NCBI GenBank assembly: GCA_944391355.1
Contig: CALXTG010000150.1
Coordinates: 1-10,654, forward strand
Source of the DNA: an uncultured Alphaproteobacteria bacterium
GTDB lineage: Bacteria > Pseudomonadota > Alphaproteobacteria > RF32 > CAG-239
Direction of reading: 5' to 3'
DNA: 10,654 bases
The position numbers and the translations under genes were made by a program. This document shows positions 1 to 6,749 of this stretch, piece by piece. Numbering within the stretch: position 1 is the stretch's first letter; every line of letters starts with the position of its first letter. The notes below the pieces were generated by a model that saw only the letters and a program-made list of their open reading frames with translations, was not told where the DNA came from and searched no databases.

Positions 1-60
1 TCACGTACTACTCAGGTATCTAAGCGCGCAGTGGTCGCGGTTGCTTCCCTTGCTTGCTAA
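1..60 (+). CDS. C-terminal fragment of an unidentified protein (5' end outside window)
   Basis: Frame 1 is open from the first base and ends at TAA (58-60), giving 19 residues that finish in AVVAVASLAC. A perfect intrinsic terminator of plus-strand polarity begins 22 bp after the stop, as expected for the end of a real gene. The fragment is too short to assign to a family. If real, the gene converges on the uvrB operon. The alternative is that this is noncoding sequence that happens to be open for 19 codons. Confidence 0.4.
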   Translation, partial: SRTTQVSKRAVVAVASLAC

Positions 61-82
61 GATATTCTGAGATGTTACAGAT

Positions 83-108
83 AAAAAAGCAGTGTTGGCT
101 GCTTTTTT
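83..108 (+). terminator. Intrinsic terminator after the left-edge gene
   Basis: A perfect 10-bp stem, AAAAAAGCAG (83-92) against CTGCTTTTTT (99-108), encloses the 6-nt loop TGTTGG. The T-run forms the 3' arm of the stem and the A-run the 5' arm, so it could work in both directions. Its place just after the stop at 60 fits termination of the plus-strand gene. Confidence 0.75.
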
Positions 109-325
109 ACTTAGCCATTGTACGCTGTGGTACTTTTGTCCTTAAATCTTATTATTCACGCACGCTATCCGAACTTTCTTACATAAAAGCAATATTTCTT
201 ATTATTTGCCGCATTCTCCGAGTTTTCTTACATAAAAGTGATGCCGAAGTACACTCAAAAGATTTTTACCTCGTTTCTTATTACTTGACTCACTATCTGG
301 CTTTTTTTACATGAAGATCGGGGAT
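109..325. other. AT-rich intergenic stretch without a convincing gene
   Basis: This stretch lies between the terminator of the left-edge gene and the paired terminators beyond uvrB. An 86-codon plus-strand frame (54-314) crosses it, but that frame starts before the stop of the upstream gene, runs through the terminator hairpin and has no family-like protein sequence, so I do not call it. What the stretch does hold is three related segments of about 41 bp, listed separately. I see no tRNA and no clear promoter. Confidence 0.5.
148..316. repeat. Three degenerate direct repeats of about 41 bp
   Basis: The units are 148-189, 198-238 and 277-316. Each begins CTTATTA and ends in a T-rich block followed by TACATAAAAG or, in the third unit, TACATGAAG. 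Units 1 and 2 share CTTATTATT at the left end and the exact 15-mer TTTCTTACATAAAAG (175-189 and 224-238) at the right end. Unit 3 is more diverged. The 15-mer period is 49 bp, not a multiple of three, so the units fall in different reading frames, which argues against a coding repeat. The gaps between units are 8 and 38 bp, unlike CRISPR spacing. Confidence 0.6.
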
Positions 326-357
326 TAAAAAAAGAACCTTCGCTTGCACGAAAGTTC
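326..357 (-). terminator. Intrinsic terminator of the fliL-uvrB operon
   Basis: Read on the minus strand, GAACTTTCG pairs with CGAAGGTTC (9 bp, one G-T pair) around a 6-nt loop and is followed by seven T. It lies about 72 bp beyond the uvrB stop codon and is the first minus-strand terminator met after it. It directly abuts a plus-strand terminator, making a back-to-back pair. Confidence 0.8.
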
Positions 358-400
358 AGACTGACATTCGCACACCCTTACTGATTGTCGGTCTTTTTTT
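358..400 (+). terminator. Plus-strand intrinsic terminator facing uvrB
   Basis: AGACTGACA (358-366) pairs with TGTCGGTCT (386-394; 9 bp with one G-T pair) around a 19-nt loop, and the T-run continues to 400. It would stop plus-strand transcription before it enters uvrB in antisense. No protein gene lies between it and the earlier plus-strand terminator at 83-108, so it is either a backup terminator or the 3' end of a small RNA. Confidence 0.65.
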
Positions 401-429
401 ATTATAGCAGCTAAATTTCTGTTCGGCAA

Positions 430-2412
430 TCAGAGTTTTAAGGAGGATTGTTCCAGCTCTTTGATTTTATCACGGTAGATCATTGCTTCTTCAAAGTTCA
501 GATCGGCGGCTGCCTGTTTCATTTTCTTGTTATAATCGCGCAGCAATTTATCGAGGTTGCGAATATCTTCGGGGTTAACTTTTCCGGTATCGGTATCGCT
601 ATAATCGGCGGCCGTCATTTCACTCATCGTGGTTGAGACTTTTTTCTTAATGGTTTGCGGCGTAATACCGTGTTCAATATTATATTTCAGTTGTTTTTCC
701 CGGCGGCGGTTGGTCTCTTCCAGAGCCGCTTCGATTGAGCCGGTCATTTTGTCGGCGTAGAGGATGACTCTTCCTTCAGCATTACGGGCCGCGCGGCCGA
801 TTGTCTGAATGAGCGAACGTGTGGAACGCAGAAAGCCTTCTTTATCGGCATCAAGAATTGCGACCAATGAACATTCGGGAATATCCAAGCCTTCTCTCAG
901 CAGGTTGATGCCGACCAGCACGTCAAAAACGCCCAGCCGCAGGTCACGGATAATTTCAATACGTTCCAGCGTGTCGATATCAGAATGGAGATAGCGGACT
1001 TTAATGCCGTTTTCATTCAGGTATTCGGTTAAGTCTTCCGCCATTTTTTTGGTTAAGGTCGTTACCAGAACTCTTTCGTCGCGGGCAACGACTTTGTGGC
1101 ATTCGTTCATCAAATCATCAATCTGATTTTCGACCGGGCGAACCAGACAGAGCGGGTCTGTCAGGCCGGTCGGACGAATAACCTGTTCGGCGAAAGTTCC
1201 GCCGCTTTGTTCCAGCTCCCAGTCTCCCGGGGTGGCGGATACAAAAATTGACTGTCCGCGCATTTGATTCCATTCTTCAAACTTCAGCGGGCGGTTGTCG
1301 ACGCAGGAGGGAAGGCGGAAACCGAATTGAGCCAGAGTACTTTTACGGTTGAAATCGCCGCGGTACATGCCGCCGATTTGCGGTACCGAAATATGGCTCT
1401 CGTCAACAAAGATTAACGCGTCGGGCGGCAGATATTCAAATAGGGTCGGCGGCGGCGCGCCGGCCGGGCGTCCGGTCAGATACCGCGAATAGTTTTCAAT
1501 GCCTTTACAGTGGCCGGTCGCGTCAAGCATTTCCAAGTCGAAACGGGTACGCTGTTCAATGCGCTGGGCTTCCAGAAGTTTGTTTTCTTGCTTAAAGGTT
1601 TCAATCTGTTCGGCCAGTTCTTTTTTGATACCGCTCATTGCCTGAGACAAAGCCGGCCGCGGCGTGACGTAATGGTTGGCCGGATAGATAACGACTTCTT
1701 TGAGCTCGGCAGTCTTTTTTCCGGTCAGAGAATCAAATTCATGGATCGCCTCAATCTCGTCTCCGAAGAAAGAAATCCGCCAGGCCCGGTCCTCATAGTG
1801 GGCCGGAAAAATATCCAGGACATCGCCCTGAACCCGAAAAGTGCTGCGGACGAAGTTCATCTGATTCCGTTCATATTGCAGCTCGGCAAGGCGTTTATAA
1901 ATTTCTTTAGGCTCAATCGTATCGCCGACTTTTAAATCAATTGTCATGCTTGAATAAGATTCAACATCGCCCAAACCGTAGATGCATGAAACCGAGGCAA
2001 CGATAATGACGTCGCGGTTTTCCAAAATATTTCGGGTTGCCGAGTTACGCATCCGGTCAATCTGTTCATTTAAGGCCGAATCCTTTTCGATATAGGTGTC
2101 GGTTTTGGGAATATAGGCCTCGGGCTGATAATAGTCGTAATACGAAACGAAATATTCGACATGGTTTTCGGGAAAAAATTCTTTCATTTCCGTATATAAT
2201 TGGGCGGCCAGAATTTTATTGGGCGCCATGATTAGGGCCGGGCGCTGGCATTGTTCAATAATTTTGGCCATGGTAAAAGTTTTGCCCGAACCGGTAACCC
2301 CGAGCAGAACCTGAGAGGCTTCTCCGTTATTAATTCCCGCGCAGAGTTCCCGAATAGCCTGCGGCTGGTCTCCTGCGGCTTCAAAGGGACTGACTAATTT
2401 GAACTTGCTCAT
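430..2412 (-). CDS. uvrB: UvrABC excinuclease subunit B
   Basis: UvrB is the damage-verification subunit of nucleotide excision repair: loaded by UvrA, it opens DNA at the lesion and recruits UvrC for the incisions. Counting from an upstream ATG at 2418 (662 aa), the family's landmarks are present: Walker A GVTGSGKT (40-47), the Tyr-rich beta-hairpin YYDYYQPEAY (93-102), DESH Walker B (339-342), SATPGDWE (394-401), GINLLREGLDIPE (503-515), QTIGRAARN (538-546) and a C-terminal UVR coiled coil (about 614-655) that contacts UvrA/UvrC. Length is normal for the family. I prefer the ATG at 2412 (660 aa, MSKFKL) because the SD-like AAGAAG sits 7 nt before it but only 1 nt before the 2418 ATG. Only 5-11 bp separate it from the preceding gene, so it is probably the last gene of the flagellar operon. 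Confidence 0.97.
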   Translation of the reverse strand: MSKFKLVSPFEAAGDQPQAIRELCAGINNGEASQVLLGVTGSGKTFTMAKIIEQCQRPALIMAPNKILAAQLYTEMKEFFPENHVEYFVSYYDYYQPEAYIPKTDTYIEKDSALNEQIDRMRNSATRNILENRDVIIVASVSCIYGLGDVESYSSMTIDLKVGDTIEPKEIYKRLAELQYERNQMNFVRSTFRVQGDVLDIFPAHYEDRAWRISFFGDEIEAIHEFDSLTGKKTAELKEVVIYPANHYVTPRPALSQAMSGIKKELAEQIETFKQENKLLEAQRIEQRTRFDLEMLDATGHCKGIENYSRYLTGRPAGAPPPTLFEYLPPDALIFVDESHISVPQIGGMYRGDFNRKSTLAQFGFRLPSCVDNRPLKFEEWNQMRGQSIFVSATPGDWELEQSGGTFAEQVIRPTGLTDPLCLVRPVENQIDDLMNECHKVVARDERVLVTTLTKKMAEDLTEYLNENGIKVRYLHSDIDTLERIEIIRDLRLGVFDVLVGINLLREGLDIPECSLVAILDADKEGFLRSTRSLIQTIGRAARNAEGRVILYADKMTGSIEAALEETNRRREKQLKYNIEHGITPQTIKKKVSTTMSEMTAADYSDTDTGKVNPEDIRNLDKLLRDYNKKMKQAAADLNFEEAMIYRDKIKELEQSSLKL

Positions 2413-2423
2413 TTGCATACTTC

Positions 2424-5400
2424 TTATTTGATGGTTTGGCTTAAGCTGCTGTTTTTCAAAGAGTCATTATAAATTTTGGTAAAGTTGCTGAAAGCAGCAA
2501 TGTCGTTAATGGTCTTATCAATAGCTCTGATATCTATTTTATCATTTTCGAGGTTGCCGGTTAATATACTAAATACGCTATAATATTTAGTATTTTCAAA
2601 ATAGGGCAGGAATTTATTGCGCAGACGGACGATAACGGTTTCGCGGCCGGCTTTTTTCAATGCCGTTGCCCAGTCGAGAATATAACCGATCTGTTCTTCG
2701 CTGAGTTTTTGTCCGGGAACCGGTTTTTCAATCAGATATTTGATCGTATCCGAAGCCGCCCCCCAGCGTCCGCCGTTCCAATAAATTTCACTCTTTAACA
2801 GCAGGGCGTTTTTGCTGGTATCGCTGTCCAGGAGCTTTAAGGCTTCCTCAATGCGGCCGAGATTGGATAAAGCTTTTGCTCTGATAATCAGGCGATGGGT
2901 TGCCAGATATTGCGGCAGGTTATCTATTTCGGTAGCATCAAGAACTTTCAAAGCCTGATTATTATCTTCTTCAAACAGATTAATCAGAGCCAGGCGGGTG
3001 CCGACCTTATTGCGCTGCAGCGGTGTCAGAGTATTGCTCTTGAGTTGGACTTTCAACAGATCCGAAGCCCGGTCCAGCAGATCGACGGCGACCAGCCGAT
3101 CGGCCAGTTTTTGTATGATGTCGTTATAATGCGGGCTTTTGGGCGCCAGCCATTCAAAGTCATGATACAGCGCCAAAGATTTCAGCGGCGTCAGATAGTC
3201 GGCCTGGTTATTGATATAAATATCTTCGAATAAAGAAACCATTTTTTCCAATGTGCGGGCTTTGGTTTCATTGTCTGAAATTGCCAGAGATTCCTGCATG
3301 GTTTTCAGGGCATTGTAAAAATTACGGTCTTTGGTATAGATGTCCGCCAGATTTTGCAGCAGTTCAAGCTTAAACTTCCGGTCTCCCCAGGCATAACGCA
3401 GGCGCTCCAGCTCCGCGGCGGCTTTAGGAGCCGAAATCGCGCCGAGGCGGAAACCCAGCAATGCCATTTCCATCCGGGCCATAGAGGAATATTTCAGCGA
3501 CGGAGAGGTTGCCAGAGCCCGATACTCGGATAAAGCATTGCGCGGATATCCCTGCATGACCAGTTTTTTTGCATTCAGGAAGGCGACGCGCGCCGGCCGG
3601 TTAAAACCGTGCTCGCTGTTTTTCAAAATATCGAGAAAATTTTGCAAAGCAATATCGTCATTAGCCTGCAGAGAGGTTTCGGCGCCGATTAAAGCAATGC
3701 GTTCCTTAAGTTCCTGCGGATAATCTTTTATCAGCGATACGAAAGACATTAAAACCGTGTTGTCTTCTTTTTTGAACCGGCGTGCCGATGACGCCAAAGT
3801 CCTCCAGAAAACCGCTTCGTTGCTGTTAGGCAGGCGGCCGAAAGAGAAATCTTCAATCGCTTCCTCAAAACGTCCGGCCAAAAAGTTTGCGATACCGTGT
3901 AAAGCATGCAGTCTTTCTTGGGAAATTTCAGAATTTTCCGGCAGTTCCATGCGGTTCAGAATGCTCAAAGCGTTGGTTCCCAGTCCGTTGGCGATATAAT
4001 ATTTTACCAATTCCAAAGCCGCTTTGTCTTTTTGGTTTTCGGGAGCGGCGCGCATATCGTTTTTCAGTTGTTCAACCGCTTCATTGAAATTTAGGGTCAG
4101 AATTTGCGGCGAAATGCTGAAGTCAAAGGCGCTCATGTCCTGATCCATATCGCTCAGGCTCTGGCGGCGTTTTAAGGCATCAAGATCGGAAGAAATGTTG
4201 AGACCGCGATCCAGGGCTTTAACGGTAATGCCGGTGTTTCCTCTGGTCAGCAGAACGTCTGAACTGTTGGGGGCGATCGCTAAGCCCTGAATCGAGGGCA
4301 GAATATCAAAATCCGGATAACGATAACGGTCACGGAAGCCTTCGCCGATATCGGAAGTCGGGCTGACGATTATGTTATCGCCGACTTCGGGGTCAATGAC
4401 AAAAATAACGTTGCCGGAATTAAGGGTCGGCACAAACATATAGGCGCGCCGCAGGCTGTCATATTGAGTGAACAGCGGCATATCTTTTACCTGAGACGGC
4501 GCCGGACCGTTTATCAGGTCGACAATCCACAGCAAACCTTCTTTACGGACAAAGGCGCTGATTTCTTTGTAAGGTTTGATACGCAGGATTGTTGCCTGAG
4601 GGTGGGGAATATGGATTACTTCCGAGGCGATATTTTTTGTTTCGGCCAAAATTTCCGCCATATCTATATTCTGGCTGTGGTCAAAGACAATCCATAAATA
4701 TTCACCGCGTTTGAAAACGGATAAATTGACAGGCACATTCCACGGAAAGCTTAAGCTTACAATTTCATCTTCAATCGGGGCTGTCGCGGCAATCTGTCCA
4801 AACGCGACATTACTTCCTTTGTTAATGGTTTGTGAGTTGGGAATGGCTTTTTCACTGACTGTCAGCGGGGCGGCCGGTTCCGGGTGCAAATCGGTTGCGG
4901 GTAATTCGGTTTTGTTGTTTTCCGAGCCGGTATAACGATTTTTGACAATGTCAACAACAAATTTGTTGTCGCTTTCAAAACTCTGTTTCAGGCGGCCGGG
5001 CAGAATGTAATCGGTTCCGCCCATTTTGTTGGGGCGTTCAATGATTGATTCGGCCAGAATATAATGTTCCAGATTGTAAGGTTTTATTTTCGGTTTGGAG
5101 AGAAAAATAATTTTAGTCCGCTCATCGTCTGATTTGATGGAGTAGAGCGGTTTATCGATATAATTAAAGACAAAACGGGAAAAATCGGGATGGTCGCCGT
5201 AGTTGACGGTAATCGTGTCGGCATTGCTTATGGTTTCCGGCCCGTTTAATTCCAAAATCAAATTTTGTCCGCGGCGGAAGTTGCGAGCCGTAATCTGCGG
5301 CGCAATCAATAAATCAATGCTGTTTTTATCTTGGCTCAGACGGGTTGTTTCAATAAAGCCGGGAAGTTTAAGCGCGGCATCTTCCAGTTCTTTGGCGCTT

Positions 5401-5609
5401 TGCCCGCGGAAAGAAATGCGCAGACTGCGGCCGTGATTCTCAATACTGTAGTCGCTGTTATTTTCAAGTTTTACCGTCACACGCGCGTCGGGTTGATTCA
5501 GCTCATATTCGGCGGCGGAAACGCTATTGCCGAAAATACTCAGGCACAGCAGCAGCCCGCAGGTAAAAATGCGGCGGCGGATATTTATATGACTGAGTTT
5601 TGCGGTCAA
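2424..5609 (-). CDS. Exported protein with beta-rich N-terminal half and TPR-like helical C-terminal half
   Basis: This is a 1061-residue protein. Residues 1-32 form a signal peptide: RRR, a hydrophobic core from about 14 to 27, and a likely cleavage site VSA|A. Residues 37-370 hold three AMIN-like beta modules: one starting ARVTVKLENNSDYSI, a second around 143-225, and a third around 288-368. A further beta-type region reaches about 470. From about 500 to the end it is almost all amphipathic helix pairs with TPR-like spacing (for example ALHGIANFLAGRFEEAIEDF near 569-588). The start is TTG: the frame has an in-frame TAA four codons upstream and no ATG near the signal peptide, and a weak AAGAG lies 9 nt before the TTG. 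It begins 16 bp after the motE-like stop. I infer a periplasmic scaffold connected with the motor; the exact family is not recognised. Large TPR proteins next to motE in related bacteria are my recollection, not a search result. Confidence 0.85.
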   Translation of the reverse strand: MTAKLSHINIRRRIFTCGLLLCLSIFGNSVSAAEYELNQPDARVTVKLENNSDYSIENHGRSLRISFRGQSAKELEDAALKLPGFIETTRLSQDKNSIDLLIAPQITARNFRRGQNLILELNGPETISNADTITVNYGDHPDFSRFVFNYIDKPLYSIKSDDERTKIIFLSKPKIKPYNLEHYILAESIIERPNKMGGTDYILPGRLKQSFESDNKFVVDIVKNRYTGSENNKTELPATDLHPEPAAPLTVSEKAIPNSQTINKGSNVAFGQIAATAPIEDEIVSLSFPWNVPVNLSVFKRGEYLWIVFDHSQNIDMAEILAETKNIASEVIHIPHPQATILRIKPYKEISAFVRKEGLLWIVDLINGPAPSQVKDMPLFTQYDSLRRAYMFVPTLNSGNVIFVIDPEVGDNIIVSPTSDIGEGFRDRYRYPDFDILPSIQGLAIAPNSSDVLLTRGNTGITVKALDRGLNISSDLDALKRRQSLSDMDQDMSAFDFSISPQILTLNFNEAVEQLKNDMRAAPENQKDKAALELVKYYIANGLGTNALSILNRMELPENSEISQERLHALHGIANFLAGRFEEAIEDFSFGRLPNSNEAVFWRTLASSARRFKKEDNTVLMSFVSLIKDYPQELKERIALIGAETSLQANDDIALQNFLDILKNSEHGFNRPARVAFLNAKKLVMQGYPRNALSEYRALATSPSLKYSSMARMEMALLGFRLGAISAPKAAAELERLRYAWGDRKFKLELLQNLADIYTKDRNFYNALKTMQESLAISDNETKARTLEKMVSLFEDIYINNQADYLTPLKSLALYHDFEWLAPKSPHYNDIIQKLADRLVAVDLLDRASDLLKVQLKSNTLTPLQRNKVGTRLALINLFEEDNNQALKVLDATEIDNLPQYLATHRLIIRAKALSNLGRIEEALKLLDSDTSKNALLLKSEIYWNGGRWGAASDTIKYLIEKPVPGQKLSEEQIGYILDWATALKKAGRETVIVRLRNKFLPYFENTKYYSVFSILTGNLENDKIDIRAIDKTINDIAAFSNFTKIYNDSLKNSSLSQTIK

Positions 5610-5625
5610 AGCAGTTTACTCTTGG

Positions 5626-6279
5626 TTAAAGGTTATTGCCCATCAGTTCAGCGGTGACGGCTTTGGCTTTTTCGGCCTTCATCTGCGCCAGGATGGAAGA
5701 AGATACGGACGGTTTCATGCCTTTCAGCAGAGCGACCAGTATGTCCAGATCCAGCGTGTTGAAAATACGGGCGGCGTCTTTGGGTTTCATCGTCGAATAG
5801 AGTTTAATCAGTGAATTAATCTTTTCCTGTTCTTTTTCATCATATTCGTTAATCAATTTTTTCAACCGGGCTTCATATTCCTTCAGCTGCTGAAGTTTTT
5901 TGGCGATTTCTTCTTCGGCCACTTTGAGCTGGACGGTTTTTTTATCGATTTCTTTATCTCTGAGATCCAGTGCTTCGCGCCTTTCGGCCAGCTCCTGCAG
6001 AATTTGGATTTCTGACTGGGTGAAAGCGGAGGCCGGGGTCGAAGCCGGCGTGTCGGCGCTGCTTTTGTCGCCCTGATCGAGAATCCGGGTCAGCTCTTTG
6101 GTTTCGCGGTTGAGCTTTTCTTCGGCAAAAGCCCGGCTCGGCGTAATGGTTACTTTAGGAGCTTCGGGATTTTTCAACAGGTCAAAGACATTGTTGATTT
6201 TAACCGACAGCATTAATACGGCAAAAAAGATAAACAGAGGCAGAACCCGAAAATTATTTTTTTTGTTTTTTGGCAACAT
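5626..6279 (-). CDS. motE: MotE-like protein with coiled coil and MgtE-N-like C-terminal domain
   Basis: The 217-residue product has a short basic N-terminus, one membrane segment or uncleaved signal anchor (about 11-28), a low-complexity linker, a charged coiled coil (about 88-152), and a helical C-terminal domain (about 155-213) that includes MKPKDAARIF and ILAQMKAEKA, typical of the MgtE N-terminal-like domain of alphaproteobacterial MotE. In rhizobia MotE is reported as a periplasmic chaperone for MotC, needed for motor function. The ATG has a good purine-rich SD (AGGGGA, 3 nt upstream). It starts 8 bp after the DUF6468 stop, whose codon abuts this SD. The family call is good; whether it acts as a MotC chaperone here is uncertain, since no recognisable motC is visible, but the large exported protein immediately downstream is a candidate partner. 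Confidence 0.82.
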   Translation of the reverse strand: MLPKNKKNNFRVLPLFIFFAVLMLSVKINNVFDLLKNPEAPKVTITPSRAFAEEKLNRETKELTRILDQGDKSSADTPASTPASAFTQSEIQILQELAERREALDLRDKEIDKKTVQLKVAEEEIAKKLQQLKEYEARLKKLINEYDEKEQEKINSLIKLYSTMKPKDAARIFNTLDLDILVALLKGMKPSVSSSILAQMKAEKAKAVTAELMGNNL

Positions 6280-6287
6280 CTTTCCCC

Positions 6288-6749
6288 TTATTTAATTGAC
6301 CGCAAGGCTTTAAGCAATTCCATTTCGGCTTCGGAACGGGAATCTTCGATTGAAAAATCATTTTTCGGCGGCCGAGTCTCAAATTTAGGCACCGCATTTT
6401 TAACAACGGTTTCTTCTTTAATGCCGCGGCCGTCGCGGATAACGTTTTCGAGACGGTCGGCGAGATTATCGGCCCGTTCGTTGATAAAAAGCAAATCGTC
6501 TTTGAGTTCTTTGGCGCAGTCGACCACTTCCTTCAGGTCTTCGGAAGAATGTTCGGTGACCGATTTGAGCTTGGGAATGCTGTTTTCGGCTTTAAATGTC
6601 GCTTCGTTCAGGGCTTCGACCAGTTTGGCAAGACTGCTCTGATTCTGCCGCAGAATATTCAGACTTTTATTCAGCCGATAGGCATAAATGATTGTCGGAA
6701 TCAGCAAGCCGATGATGGCTAAATTGATAAGAAGTTCGAAACTATCCAT
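6288..6749 (-). CDS. DUF6468 membrane-anchored coiled-coil protein
   Basis: The 153-residue product has one N-terminal membrane helix (about 5-24, LLINLAIIGLLIPTIIYAYR) followed by a long heptad-like helical region (about 28-110, with repeated LAK, LKD, LADRLENVI). The tail is charged and ends EMELLKALRSIK. Size, single anchor and position directly after fliM match the DUF6468 family of Rhodospirillales-type alphaproteobacteria, whose function is not established. Its ATG lies inside the 3' end of fliM with an 8-nt overlap (6742-6749), and its SD-like GGAAAG is within the fliM coding sequence, so the two are probably translationally coupled. The context suggests a part in motor or stator assembly; this is inference. 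Confidence 0.8.
   Translation of the reverse strand: MDSFELLINLAIIGLLIPTIIYAYRLNKSLNILRQNQSSLAKLVEALNEATFKAENSIPKLKSVTEHSSEDLKEVVDCAKELKDDLLFINERADNLADRLENVIRDGRGIKEETVVKNAVPKFETRPPKNDFSIEDSRSEAEMELLKALRSIK

Noticed and set aside
54..314. Plus-strand frame of 86 codons with hydrophobic stretches
   Set aside because: It starts inside the end of the left-edge gene, reads through a perfect terminator hairpin and across noncoding-type repeats, has no SD, and its protein resembles no family.
148..316. CRISPR array
   Set aside because: Only three diverged units with gaps of 8 and 38 bp; CRISPR repeats are near-identical with regular spacers.
1510..1935. 141-codon plus-strand frame opposite uvrB
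   Set aside because: It lies wholly antisense to well-conserved uvrB coding sequence and has no family-like features; a shadow frame.
2412..2424. Separate promoter or SOS box for uvrB in the intergenic gap
   Set aside because: The gap is only 5-11 bp, too short for a promoter; any would have to lie inside the upstream gene, where I see no convincing site.
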